Source: Spiribacter vilamensis
GTDB lineage: Bacteria; Pseudomonadota; Gammaproteobacteria; Nitrococcales; Nitrococcaceae
Assembly (NCBI RefSeq): GCF_004217415.1
Contig: NZ_SHLI01000001.1
Coordinates: 1,941,239 to 2,005,238, forward strand
DNA length: 64,000 nt
Direction of reading: 5' to 3'
Each line of letters opens with the position of its first letter. Positions within the stretch are counted from its first letter, which is position 1. The translations under genes and the position numbers were made by a program. Under the pieces are notes generated by a model, which saw nothing but the letters and a program-made list of their open reading frames with translations, ran no database searches and was not told the origin of the DNA. Shown one piece after another: positions 45,103 to 54,684 of the stretch.

Positions 45103-46199
45103 TCCGCCCCCGGGGCTTCATCGCTGTCGCTCGCCACGAGGCCGGACAGCTGGACCCCGAGCAGGCGCACCGCGCGATGCAGCCGGTGCGCGAACAGGCA
45201 CTGGTGGACGAGCGCCGCCAGTGTCTCCATCTCGTCCGTCGGCCCGGACAGGCTCCGCGACCGGGTGTGCGTGGTGAAGTCCCGATAGCGCAGCTTGACG
45301 GTCACCGTTCGGGCGCCCAGATGCCGCGCCCTTAGCCGTTCACAGACCTCCTCCAGCATGGCCCGGGCCTCGTGATCGAGGCGTCCGCTACTGCGGCAGT
45401 CCGCCTGAAAGGTCCGCTCGCGACCGATGGACTTGCGCACGCGCTCGGTCTGCACGGGTCGCTCATCAATGCCCTGCGCCGATTCCATCAGTGACTGCGC
45501 GTGGCGCGGACTGAACTCGGCGGTGAGCTGTTCCGGGCTTAGCGCGGCGAGATCGCCGACGCTCTCCACCCCCAGGTCGGCGAGGCGTTCCGCGGTTCGC
45601 GGGCCGACGCCGTGCAGGGTCCGCACCGGCAGCGGCCAGACCCGTTCGGGTACGTCACCGCGGCGCAGCCAGGTGAGCCCGTCGGGCTTTTCCAGGTCCG
45701 AGGCGATTTTCGCCAGCAATCGATTGGGGCCGATACCCACCGAGGCGACCAGCTCGGTGGCGGCGTGGATCGTTGCCTTTAGCTGGCGACCGATAACGAG
45801 CGGGTCATCATCCCGTGCGCTGATATCGAGATAGGCCTCATCGAGGCCGACGGGCTGGAGATATTCACTGACCTCGGCGAGGCAGTCGAAGACCCGGGCC
45901 GAGGCCTCGTGATACGCGGGGAAGTCCACGGGCAGAAACACCGCATCGGGGCACAGCCGGGCGGCGGTGCGCAGGGGCATGCCCGAGTGGATGCCGAATA
46001 CCCGTGCCTCGTAGGTGGCCGTGGAGACCACGCCGCGCCGGTTCGGGTCGCCGCGCCCGCCCACGATCACCGGCTGTCCCCGGAGCGCGGGCTGGCGTTT
46101 CAGCTCCACCGAGGCAAAGAACGCATCCATGTCTACGTGCATGATGATGCGTGTCGCGCTGGCGGAGTTCGGGTCAGTCGCGCTCGCCGCCAAGATCAT
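45099..46199 (-). CDS. dinB: DNA polymerase IV
   Basis: A Y-family translesion polymerase. The catalytic blocks are HVDMDAFFASVELK and GLDEAYLDIS, followed by the helix-hairpin-helix LHGVGPRTAERLADLGVES and the little-finger domain (RSIGRERTFQ). The start at 46199 gives 366 residues and keeps RII before MHVDMD, which homologues retain, but overlaps otsA by 26 bp; the ATG at 46142 would give 347 residues and no overlap. Neither has a clear ribosome-binding site. The stop overlaps the convergent choline-binding gene by 4 bp. Confidence 0.93.
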   Translation of the reverse strand: MILAASATDPNSASATRIIMHVDMDAFFASVELKRQPALRGQPVIVGGRGDPNRRGVVSTATYEARVFGIHSGMPLRTAARLCPDAVFLPVDFPAYHEASARVFDCLAEVSEYLQPVGLDEAYLDISARDDDPLVIGRQLKATIHAATELVASVGIGPNRLLAKIASDLEKPDGLTWLRRGDVPERVWPLPVRTLHGVGPRTAERLADLGVESVGDLAALSPEQLTAEFSPRHAQSLMESAQGIDERPVQTERVRKSIGRERTFQADCRSSGRLDHEARAMLEEVCERLRARHLGARTVTVKLRYRDFTTHTRSRSLSGPTDEMETLAALVHQCLFAHRLHRAVRLLGVQLSGLVASDSDEAPGAD

Positions 46200-47550
46200 C
46201 GAGAAGTCGCTGTTCCCAGCTGCCGATGTCGCACTCGCGCAGCACCGTCATCATGCGTTGGTAGCGGCGGCGGCGCTCGGGCAGCGGCATGGCCAGCGCC
46301 TGGTTGAGCCCGGCGGCAATGGCATCGGTGTCGTAGGGGTTGACCTGGATCGCGTCGGTCAGCTCGGCGGCGGCACCGGCCAGCTCGGACAGCACCAGGA
46401 CACCGGGGTTGTCGGGATCCTGGCTGGCGACGAACTCCTTGGCGACGAGGTTCATACCGTCGCGCAGCGGCGTAACCACCCCGACCCCGGCCGCTCGGTA
46501 GAGCCCCATCACCGCGCCGCGTTCGAAGGTGCGGTTGAGATAGTGGATCGGCGCCCAGTCGAGGTCGCCGTAGGCGCCGTTGATATGCCCGCTCAGGCCC
46601 TCCAGGCGCTGGCGCAGCTCGGCGTATTCGGCGATATCGCCGCGCGAGGGACTGGCAATCTGCATGAGCACCGTGTGACCGCGACGGTGCGGATAGTCCT
46701 CGAGCAGCGACTCGAACGCCCGGAAACGCTGCTCGAGGCCCTTCGAGTAGTCGAGCCGGTCGACACCGATCACCAGATCGCGCTCGCCGAGACCGTCGAG
46801 CAGCCGCTGGACGGCCGGGGTCGTGAGTGTCCGGGCAGACAGGTCGGCGAGTTCGTCGACTGCGACCCCGACTGGGTAGACACCGGTGTGCAGATCGCGG
46901 TTGCGATGGCGCAGGCGGCCGGAGGATCGCACCAGCGCGCCGATGGCGCGGGTCGCGGATTCCTCGAAGGAATGCCGGTCGTTGTCGGTCTGGAACCCGA
47001 GCAGATCGAACCGGCACAGGTCCTCGAGCAGCCCACGGTGGCCGGGCATGGCGCGGAGCACGTCGTAGTCGGGGAACGGGATGTGGAGGAAAAAGCCGAT
47101 GCGGTTGCGCAGGCCGCGTTCGCGCAGCTCGCGTGCCAGCGGCATCAGGTGGTAGTCGTGAATCCAGATCGTGTCGTCGGGGTCGACCAGGGGCGCGAGG
47201 AGGTCGGCGAAGCGGGCGTTGACCCGGGCATAGCCGTGGGAATACCGACGCTGGTAGTCCATCGCCCCGAGATTGAAGTGGAACACCGGCCAGATAACGG
47301 CGTTGGCGTAACCGAGATAGAAATCGTCGTAGTCGGCGCGGGTGAGCGGGATCGTCGCGTAGTCGATCCCGTCGTGATGCAGATGGTCGGGGCCGGAGGC
47401 GGGATAGTCGGTGAGCTGGCCCGACCAGCCGAACCAGAGCCCGCCGCGCCGGGACAGGGCATCGGAGAGGACCACGGCGAGCCCGCCTGCCTGGGGCTGA
47501 TCCGGTTGGGGCAGCGGAACGCGGTTGGAAACGACGATCAGTCGACTCAA
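46174..47550 (-). CDS. otsA: Trehalose-6-phosphate synthase
   Basis: A 458-residue GT20 enzyme making trehalose 6-phosphate from UDP-glucose and glucose 6-phosphate. It shows [11 protein letters not shown] at the start, [15 protein letters not shown] near residue 125, [25 protein letters not shown] near 260, and [13 protein letters not shown] near 355. I chose TTG at 47550 because GGAGGAG ends 5 bp before it and all homologues begin with this segment; no ATG is suitably placed. The TTG overlaps the stop of the GH15 gene (TTGA). It is the third sugar gene of the unit. Confidence 0.95.
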   Translation of the reverse strand: MSRLIVVSNRVPLPQPDQPQAGGLAVVLSDALSRRGGLWFGWSGQLTDYPASGPDHLHHDGIDYATIPLTRADYDDFYLGYANAVIWPVFHFNLGAMDYQRRYSHGYARVNARFADLLAPLVDPDDTIWIHDYHLMPLARELRERGLRNRIGFFLHIPFPDYDVLRAMPGHRGLLEDLCRFDLLGFQTDNDRHSFEESATRAIGALVRSSGRLRHRNRDLHTGVYPVGVAVDELADLSARTLTTPAVQRLLDGLGERDLVIGVDRLDYSKGLEQRFRAFESLLEDYPHRRGHTVLMQIASPSRGDIAEYAELRQRLEGLSGHINGAYGDLDWAPIHYLNRTFERGAVMGLYRAAGVGVVTPLRDGMNLVAKEFVASQDPDNPGVLVLSELAGAAAELTDAIQVNPYDTDAIAAGLNQALAMPLPERRRRYQRMMTVLRECDIGSWEQRLLDDLGGERD

Positions 47551-49358
47551 AGGCTCTCCTCCCAGCTGTGACTCAGGTGCATCGCCGAGTTGATCAGCCC
47601 GACCATACTGTAGGTCTGCGGGAAATTCCCCCACAACTCGCCGCGTTCCGGATCGAGATCCTCGGAGAGCAGGCCGAGGCGGGTGCGGTGACTGAGCATG
47701 TTCTCGAACAGACGCCGCGCCTCGTCGCCGCGACCGATCGCCTGCAGCGCATCGATGAACCAGAAGGTGCAGATGTTGAAGGCGTTCTCCGGACGGCCGA
47801 AATCATCCGCCGCGGCATAGCGGAACAGGTGATCGCCGCGCCGGAGCTGCTGCTCGATGGCTTCCACCGTGCCGATGAACCGCGGGTCGTCGGCGGCGAG
47901 GAATCCCAGCTCGTGCATCAGCAGCAGACTGGCGTCGAGGCTGTCACCGCCGAAGCTCTCGACAAAGGCCGTGTGGGTCTCGCTCCAGGCCTCGCGGCAG
48001 ATGGTGGCATGGATGGTGGCGGCGTGTTCGGCCCAGTACGCGGCATCGGCATCCAGTCCGAGCCGCCCGGCGATGCGACGCAACCGGTCGCAGGCCGCCC
48101 AGCACATCATTGCCGAGTAGGTGTGAACGCGGGCCCGGCCGCGGTATTCCCAGATCCCGGCGTCGGGTTGATCGTAGTGCCGGACGGCCTCCTCGCCGAG
48201 GGCGCAGAGTCGCTGGTAGAGCGATTGATCGCCCGGCCGCTCGAGGCGCTCGTCGAAAAACGCCTGGGTAGCGGCGAGGATGACGGTGCCGTAGACGTCG
48301 TGCTGGACCTGGTGATAAGCCGCGTTGCCGACGCGGACCGGGCCCATGCCGCGGTAACCGCCGAGCGCATCGGCGCTGGTCTCCTCGATGCGGCGCTCGC
48401 CGCCGATGCCGTAGAGCGGTTGCAGGCGGTGATCGCCGCTGCCGGCGACAAGATTGATGATGTAGCGCAGGAACCCCTCCATGGTGCGGGTGGCACCCAG
48501 GCGATTGAGTGCGTGGACGGTGAAGTAGGCATCCCGCAGCCAGCAGTATCGATAGTCCCAGTTGCGGCCGCTGTTCGCCGCTTCGGGGATGGAGGTGGTG
48601 ATAGCGGCGATCACGGCGCCGGTGTCCTCGTAGGCCGAGAGCTTGAGGGTGATTGCGGCCCGGATCACCGCCCGCTGCCATTCGAACGGGATGGCGAGCG
48701 AGCGGGTCCAGTCCCGCCAGTAGCCCTCGGTACACTCGAGGAACCGCCGCCCCATGGCCTCCACCGATTCCTGGACGCTTTCGTCGGGGCCGAGGACGAA
48801 GGTCATGGTCGCGTCGACGACAAACGGTGTCTCGTCGAGGACGTGGGTGAGCGGCGCATCGGTGGTGACGCGCAGGACCTGTTCGGTGCGGATAAAGCGC
48901 ACGTGGTTGCTGCCCCGCGTCCTGGCGGGCGCGCTTCCGTCCCAACCGCTCAGCGGTCGCAGCCGGGTGCGGATCACCGGATGGCCGCGAACGGCCTCGA
49001 GGCGGCGGAGCATCATGACCGGGCGATAGGTGCGCCCGTACTGGCGGAATCGCGGGCAGAAATCAATGATCCGCAGCACGGCGCCGTAGCGATCGGTGAG
49101 CTCGGTGCACAGCACCGCCGTATTGTGATGATAGAACTGTGTGGCGGCGCACTGATCCCGGAGCTCGATGCTGAAGTGGCCGCGATCGGCATCGTCGATG
49201 AGCCGCGCAAAGGCGGGCTCGGCGTCGAACCGCGGCAGACAGGACCAGACCAGTCGGCCGAGCGGATCGATCAGCCCGGCGATCTGGCCGTTGCCGATAA
49301 GCCCCAGTTCCAGGTTCAGTGGCGCGGCTGGAGCTGCCGTGCCAGGCGATTCAGCCAT
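47547..49358 (-). CDS. Glycoside hydrolase family 15 protein (glucoamylase/trehalase-like)
   Basis: A 603-residue cytoplasmic GH15 protein. The N-terminal beta-domain begins GLIGNGQIAGLIDPLGRLVWSC; the (alpha/alpha)6 catalytic domain follows from about residue 240, with NWDYRYCWLRDAYFTV near residue 270 and WEYRGRARVHTYS. GH15 enzymes cleave glucose from alpha-glucans or, in some bacteria, trehalose. Its place between otsB and otsA with overlaps on both sides suggests it acts on trehalose or its precursor, but the substrate cannot be read from sequence. Confidence 0.88.
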   Translation of the reverse strand: MAESPGTAAPAAPLNLELGLIGNGQIAGLIDPLGRLVWSCLPRFDAEPAFARLIDDADRGHFSIELRDQCAATQFYHHNTAVLCTELTDRYGAVLRIIDFCPRFRQYGRTYRPVMMLRRLEAVRGHPVIRTRLRPLSGWDGSAPARTRGSNHVRFIRTEQVLRVTTDAPLTHVLDETPFVVDATMTFVLGPDESVQESVEAMGRRFLECTEGYWRDWTRSLAIPFEWQRAVIRAAITLKLSAYEDTGAVIAAITTSIPEAANSGRNWDYRYCWLRDAYFTVHALNRLGATRTMEGFLRYIINLVAGSGDHRLQPLYGIGGERRIEETSADALGGYRGMGPVRVGNAAYHQVQHDVYGTVILAATQAFFDERLERPGDQSLYQRLCALGEEAVRHYDQPDAGIWEYRGRARVHTYSAMMCWAACDRLRRIAGRLGLDADAAYWAEHAATIHATICREAWSETHTAFVESFGGDSLDASLLLMHELGFLAADDPRFIGTVEAIEQQLRRGDHLFRYAAADDFGRPENAFNICTFWFIDALQAIGRGDEARRLFENMLSHRTRLGLLSEDLDPERGELWGNFPQTYSMVGLINSAMHLSHSWEESL

Positions 49359-50086
49359 TGGTAAGCCTCGTTAACGGATGCCAGTTCATAGCCGGCGGCG
49401 GTGGGCCGGTCAGTGCCTACGCGGATGGCGTGGCCGCCGAGCCGGTTGATAGCTGCGAAGGCGTCCTCGTCGGTGACATCGTCGCCGAGACAGACCGGCG
49501 TGCGGCCCTGGAACGGCGCCTCGGTCATGAAGGCCTCGATCACGGTTCCCTTGTCGTGCCCGGCGGGCCCGACCTCGAGGACCTGTTTGCCCGACTGCAG
49601 CCGGAACGCGTCGCCGAGAGACTCGCAATGGTGCTCGATCAGTGCCCGGGCGGCATGTTCGAGCGCCGGATCGCTGCGGTAATGGAGGGCGAGGGCACTG
49701 CCCTTGTCCTCCACGATCGCCCCCGGGTGCTGGCGGGCGAATGCGTGCATCGCCTTGCGCAGTCCGTCGAGCTGATCACCATGGTCCGGCGGGCGATGGA
49801 TGCGGCCGTCCCGGCTTCGTCGCTCGAGCCCGTGCAGGCCGGCCAGGGCCGGCCGGGTCGATCCCAGTAGCGCGTCGAGTCCGTCGAGATGACGCCCCGA
49901 GATAATGGCGACCGCGCCCCCGAGCGCCTCGGTGAGCGCGCCGAGCAATGGGCGCAACCGGGCCGGGACGACAACCTGGTCCGGCCGCTCGGCGATTTCC
50001 ACCAGCGTGCCGTCGAAATCGAGGAAAAGCGCCCAGTCGGCCCGTGGCTCGGGGAGTGTCGCTGTGATGGGCGGTGCCGCGCTCAT
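49316..50086 (-). CDS. otsB: Trehalose-6-phosphate phosphatase
   Basis: A 256-residue HAD-type phosphatase that converts trehalose 6-phosphate to trehalose. HAD motif I is LFLDFDGTLVEIA near residues 20-32, motif III lies around the lysine of HDKGTVIEAF, and motif IV is CLGDDVTDEDAF near 197. The ATG at 50086 is preferred; a GTG at 50131 would overlap yajG by 35 bp. Its 3' end overlaps the GH15 gene by 43 bp, unusually long for a coupled pair. Confidence 0.93.
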   Translation of the reverse strand: MSAAPPITATLPEPRADWALFLDFDGTLVEIAERPDQVVVPARLRPLLGALTEALGGAVAIISGRHLDGLDALLGSTRPALAGLHGLERRSRDGRIHRPPDHGDQLDGLRKAMHAFARQHPGAIVEDKGSALALHYRSDPALEHAARALIEHHCESLGDAFRLQSGKQVLEVGPAGHDKGTVIEAFMTEAPFQGRTPVCLGDDVTDEDAFAAINRLGGHAIRVGTDRPTAAGYELASVNEAYQWLNRLARQLQPRH

Positions 50087-50096
50087 GCCCGGCGCA

Positions 50097-50678
50097 TCAG
50101 CCACGACCCGCGAGGAATGCCGCGAGCTCACCGTTCAGCAGTCGCTCCAGGGCCTCGCTGATCGCGGCATTGACCACCTCGGCATTCGCCTCGGCGTTGG
50201 GGGGCAGCGCGCGCTGCGCGGTCTTGGTGGTCTGGGCCTGGCTGGTAAAGCGCTCGCCACCGGCAAAGGCAACGGCGCTCAGCCTGATCCGGGTGGTGAG
50301 ATCGTAGGGAACGCCCACGGCGACATCGTGGCGGAGGGTCTCGATGGCGATCTCGAGTCGCGGCTGCCGGTCTTCATCCCAGAGCCGCGGGGTGAATCCG
50401 TAACCGCGCAGCCCCTCGGCGGCGGCCAGCTGGACGGTGTAGGCCAGATCCTGGGACGGAACGAGCCGGACAATGCTGCGGTTCGGGTTCTCGAGGACAC
50501 CCAGGTCGGACTGGCTGCGGCGATCGGTTACCTCCAGGCCGACATCCTGGTTGCCGCCGGCGATACTCTCGGTGGCCGGTGGTTCAGGTGAAAGGCGCAG
50601 GTTCTGGGTGCCCTGGCTGCAGGCGGCGAGCAGGGCGGTGGCGGTGATCAGCAGGAGAATGCGTGCGGTGCGCTTCAT
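50097..50678 (-). CDS. yajG: YajG-family lipoprotein
   Basis: A 193-residue lipoprotein: signal peptide of 19 residues ending in the lipobox LLAAC with C20 as the lipid-attached residue. The mature protein, with NLRLSPEPPA at the start and SLGV-like DLGVLENPN, follows the YajG family, which is of uncertain function and sits in the outer membrane. The gene is 10 bp upstream of otsB on the same strand, so it may be the first gene of the trehalose unit. Confidence 0.85.
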   Translation of the reverse strand: MKRTARILLLITATALLAACSQGTQNLRLSPEPPATESIAGGNQDVGLEVTDRRSQSDLGVLENPNRSIVRLVPSQDLAYTVQLAAAEGLRGYGFTPRLWDEDRQPRLEIAIETLRHDVAVGVPYDLTTRIRLSAVAFAGGERFTSQAQTTKTAQRALPPNAEANAEVVNAAISEALERLLNGELAAFLAGRG

Positions 50679-50753
50679 GGTTCGTTCCTCGCGAGTGGAA
50701 ACCGGAGATTAACAGGCTGCACGATGCCCCGGGAAACGGGTTATAGTCCCGCC

Positions 50754-51244
<491 letters not shown>

Positions 51245-51248
<4 letters not shown>

Positions 51249-51481
51249 GTGATCTGCCCCGACTGTTCCGGACGCTGGGCTGGGTGTTTCTGGCGATTGC
51301 CCTGAATATCGTGCTGATCGGCGTCGGCGCCCTGTGGATGAAGGTCGGCCCGGCGGCCATCGATCTGCTCCTCGACCCGGCCAACGCCGTTATCTGGTTG
51401 ACCACCGCGCTGACCTTCGCGCCGGCGGTGGGCAGCTTCTATGCCGCCCGCCTGATGCGGCGTCGGCAATCATCCGGCTGA
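51245..51481 (+). CDS. Small membrane protein, unknown function
   Basis: A 78-residue protein with two hydrophobic stretches (about residues 10-30 and 45-67) and a basic C-terminus (RLMRRRQSSG). I do not recognise a family. It overlaps the MOSC gene start-to-stop (GTGA) and the convergent FAD dehydrogenase gene by 12 bp. Its coupling to the MOSC gene supports it being real. Confidence 0.65.
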
Positions 51482-52900
51482 CGGCGGGCGGCCGATGGGC
51501 GGGACGACCTTGCCGGGGTTGAGCCGGTCGTCGGGATCGAAGGCCGTTTTGAGCCGGCGCATCAGGTCCTGCTCCACCGGCGACTTCAACCGCGCCACTT
51601 CTCCCGGCTTGAGCTGACCCACCCCGTGTTCGGCCGCGAAGGATCCCGAGTAGGCCATGGCGATGTCGTGGACCCGGCGAGTCAGCGGGGCCCACTGTTC
51701 CAGAAAGGCCGCGTCGGTCATGGTCGTTGGCCGGGTCAGGTTGAAGTGGATGTTGCCGTCGCCGATATGGCCGAAGGGGCAGGGCCGGACCCCCGGGCAG
51801 GCCTCGATTACGGCGGCGCTCGCGGCCTCGATAAAGGCCGGGATATCGGCCACGGGCACGGAGACATCGTTCTTGATGCTGGCACCGGCGCCCTTCTGTG
51901 CGCCGGGGATGCTGTTACGCAGGCGCCAGAAATCCGCCGCCATCGTCGAATCGGTGGCAATGCGGTAATCCCCGATACCCTCCGCCGTCCCTGACAGGGC
52001 GTCTTCGAGGCGCCGATCCAGCGCCGCGTCGCGGGCACTGCTGGTGAGATCGATGAGCAGATACCAGGGATAGGATGTGGTCAGCGGCTCCGCGCAGCCC
52101 GTGCCATGGGCGATGGCGAGCGATAGCGGCTCGCGTCCCATCAGCTCGCAGCTGGTGATAGTGTCACCGCTGTCGGCGCGCAGTCGGCCGAATAGCGACA
52201 CCGCCGCGGCGGCGCTGTTGAGACCGACGATTGCCGTGGCGCGCTCGCGGACCGGCGGGAAGAGCTTCAGGGTGGCGGCGGTGATGATCCCCAGTGTTCC
52301 CTCGGCACCGATGAACAGATCCTTCAGGTCATAGCCGCTGTTGTCTTTGCGCAGGCCTCGCAGCCCGTCCCAGATACGGCCGTCGGCAAGCACTACTTCC
52401 AGCCCCAGCGCCAGATCCCGGGCATTGCCGTAGCGCAGGACGTTCATCCCGCCGGCATTGGTGGCGAGGTTGCCGCCGATCTGGCAATCGTTCTCGGCCG
52501 CGTAGCTCAGCGGAAACAACCGCTCCGCCCCCGCGGCGGCGGCCTGGAGATCACTCAGCAGGCAGCCGGCCTCGGCGGTCAGGGTGAAGTTGTCGGCGTC
52601 CACGCGACGGATGCGATTGAGCCGCTCCAGCGAGAGCAGGATAACGTCGGCGTTATCGTCGGCCGCGGCACCGCCGCACAGGCCGGTGTTTCCGCCCCGG
52701 GGGACGACACCGACGCCATGCTCGGTCGCCATTTGCATAACGGTGGCGACCGCCTCGGTGTCGGCGGGGCGGACCACTGCCCGTGCACGATTGCCGGCGA
52801 ACAGGCCGCGGCGTTCGGTGAGGTAGGGGTCCATGCCGGGGCCCGGCGTGATGACCGCTTCCTCGCCGAGTCGCTGTTGAATGGCGCTGATGATTTCCAT
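51470..52900 (-). CDS. FAD-linked 2-hydroxyacid dehydrogenase (GlcD/D-2-hydroxyglutarate type)
   Basis: A 476-residue flavoprotein. The PCMH-type FAD domain has PRGGNTGLCGGAAA near residue 70 and NLATNAGGMNVLRYGNARD near 140. The C-terminal FAD-oxidase domain has CPFGHIGDGNIHFNL near 378 and ends AEHGVGQLKPGE...FDPDDRLNPGKVVP. Members oxidise D-lactate, D-2-hydroxyglutarate or glycolate; which is used here is unclear. No GlcE/GlcF subunit genes are adjacent, which favours a stand-alone D-lactate or D-2-hydroxyglutarate type. The ATG of MEIISAIQ was chosen over a longer open frame. Confidence 0.9.
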   Translation of the reverse strand: MEIISAIQQRLGEEAVITPGPGMDPYLTERRGLFAGNRARAVVRPADTEAVATVMQMATEHGVGVVPRGGNTGLCGGAAADDNADVILLSLERLNRIRRVDADNFTLTAEAGCLLSDLQAAAAGAERLFPLSYAAENDCQIGGNLATNAGGMNVLRYGNARDLALGLEVVLADGRIWDGLRGLRKDNSGYDLKDLFIGAEGTLGIITAATLKLFPPVRERATAIVGLNSAAAAVSLFGRLRADSGDTITSCELMGREPLSLAIAHGTGCAEPLTTSYPWYLLIDLTSSARDAALDRRLEDALSGTAEGIGDYRIATDSTMAADFWRLRNSIPGAQKGAGASIKNDVSVPVADIPAFIEAASAAVIEACPGVRPCPFGHIGDGNIHFNLTRPTTMTDAAFLEQWAPLTRRVHDIAMAYSGSFAAEHGVGQLKPGEVARLKSPVEQDLMRRLKTAFDPDDRLNPGKVVPPIGRPPSAG

Positions 52901-53009
52901 GTCCCGATTATCCCACTCCGGCCGGCCGACGACCATCACGGGGCCATGCCCAGCAGGCACTGTCGGTGTATCATTTGACCCACAACAATCAAGCCGAGGA
53001 ACGGAATCG

Positions 53010-53579
53010 ATGATGATGCGCAACGCGACCCTGGGTGTGCTGATCGGAGTGGCGCTGACACTGCCGGCGGCCGCCGACACGATTGATGTCAACGTCAGCA
53101 GTGATGCCGCGCAGCTGGGTTACATCCGGACACTGCCGCCCGAGGGGCTGGAAGCCGGTGCGGCCTTTATGCATCACAATGACAACGGCGAAATCGCCGA
53201 GGCGGAGCTGCACCTCGTCGACCGCCCGCAGCCTGGCCGTGACGCGCTGGTACTGGGGATCGGCGGCAAGGCGACGATCATTAACGAGGACCCGCGTAAC
53301 GCCACCGGGGCCGCCCTGGCACTGGGTGCGAAGGCGCGCTGGACGCTGCCGGTCTACAACCGTGCCGCCGTGGCGGGTGGACTTTATTTTGCCCCGTCCG
53401 CGACGTCGGTCAGCGACATCGATGGCTACCAGGAATACTCCCTGCGCGGTGAGTTCCAGGTGCTCGAGGACGCCAATGTCTACCTCGGTTATCGGAACAT
53501 CGAGCTGAGCTACGACAACGCCGGTCCGGATCGGGATTTCGATGATGGCGTCTTTGCCGGTTTCAACCTGCAGTTCTGA
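53010..53579 (+). CDS. YfaZ-family outer-membrane protein
   Basis: A 189-residue secreted protein. The signal peptide is about residues 1-22 (MMMRNATLGVLIGVALTLPA, cleavage after AAA). The mature part is a series of alternating beta-like stretches ending in ...DDGVFAGFNLQF, with the C-terminal phenylalanine typical of outer-membrane beta-barrels. It resembles the YfaZ family, whose function is unknown. Its 3' end overlaps the polysaccharide deacetylase gene by 38 bp. Confidence 0.75.
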   Translation: MMMRNATLGVLIGVALTLPAAADTIDVNVSSDAAQLGYIRTLPPEGLEAGAAFMHHNDNGEIAEAELHLVDRPQPGRDALVLGIGGKATIINEDPRNATGAALALGAKARWTLPVYNRAAVAGGLYFAPSATSVSDIDGYQEYSLRGEFQVLEDANVYLGYRNIELSYDNAGPDRDFDDGVFAGFNLQF

Positions 53580-54684
53580 TCGGCCCCGTCGGCGTGCCGG
53601 AACCCGGCTGACGGCGCTGCTGGCGCTGGTGGTGGGGGTCGCTGGTGCGCCGGCGCCGGCGCTGGCGGCGGACCCCCCGGCCGCGGCGCCGGAGACCGTG
53701 GCATCGGTGCTGATGTACCACCGGGTCGGCAACTCGGACCATCCCGCCACCAATATCACCACGGCCCAGTTCCGGGCCCATCTCGATTACCTGCAGGCCA
53801 ACGACTTCGAGGTCGTGCCACTGGCCCGCGTGGTCGAGGCCATGGAGCTTGGCGAGTCGCTGCCGCCACGCACCGTCGCCATTACCTTCGATGACGGCTA
53901 TCGCAGCGTCGGTGACACCGCGCATGGGCTTTTGACCGAACGCGGCTGGCCTTACACGGTATTCGTTAATACCGGGCCGGTGGATGCCGGCATGGCCGGC
54001 CACATGGATTGGGATCGAATGCGCGAGCTGGCCGCTGACGGGGTACGCTTCGGCAACCACTCGCAATCCCACAATGCCCTGTTTTTCCGGCGCGAGGGCG
54101 AGACGCGGCCCCAGTGGCGCAATCGGATTCGAGCCGATCTGACCGCGGCTCAGGCCCGGTTGCGCGAAGAGCTCGGTGACGCGGTTCACCAGTCACCCCC
54201 GCTGCTGGCCTATCCCTATGGCGAGTACAGCCTCGAACTCATGGACCAGGTCGCCGAGCTCGGCTTCGTGGCGTTCGGCCAGCAGTCCGGGGCCATTGGC
54301 CTGCATGCCAATTACCTTGCGCTGCCGCGGTTCTCGTTCAACGAGCGCTACAGTGATCTCGACGGGTTCGCGGTCAAGGTCCGATCGCGGGCGATGCCGG
54401 TCACCGCGCAGACACCGCTGGATCCGGTCCGCATGGAGCGGGCGGCGCCTCGCCTGTCCCTGGCACTGGCGCCGAACACCGACATGCGAACGAGCCAGAT
54501 GGCCTGCTACTACGAGGGCGAGCGCCTGACGCCGGAGCAACAGGGGGCCGACGGACGCTTCGTGGTGAAAGGCGAGGCCGATCTGCCGGTCGGTCGCAGT
54601 CGTTATAACTGCACGGCGCCGGATGCCGATGGACGCTTTTTCTGGTTCAGCCAGCTGTGGGTGGTCGGGGACGGCGGGACATGA
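53542..54684 (+). CDS. Polysaccharide deacetylase family protein
   Basis: A 380-residue exported NodB-homology protein. After a long basic n-region and a hydrophobic stretch (about residues 20-42, LTALLALVVGVAGAPAPALA) comes the NodB fold with VLMYHRVGN, the catalytic TFDDGYRS near residue 115, and the metal-binding HSQSH near 174. About 100 extra residues follow, of unknown role. Such enzymes deacetylate cell-surface glycans. The start lies 38 bp inside yfaZ; ATG codons at 53542 and 53545 are both possible and no later start would keep the signal peptide intact. Confidence 0.88.
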   Translation: MMASLPVSTCSSDRPRRRAGTRLTALLALVVGVAGAPAPALAADPPAAAPETVASVLMYHRVGNSDHPATNITTAQFRAHLDYLQANDFEVVPLARVVEAMELGESLPPRTVAITFDDGYRSVGDTAHGLLTERGWPYTVFVNTGPVDAGMAGHMDWDRMRELAADGVRFGNHSQSHNALFFRREGETRPQWRNRIRADLTAAQARLREELGDAVHQSPPLLAYPYGEYSLELMDQVAELGFVAFGQQSGAIGLHANYLALPRFSFNERYSDLDGFAVKVRSRAMPVTAQTPLDPVRMERAAPRLSLALAPNTDMRTSQMACYYEGERLTPEQQGADGRFVVKGEADLPVGRSRYNCTAPDADGRFFWFSQLWVVGDGGT

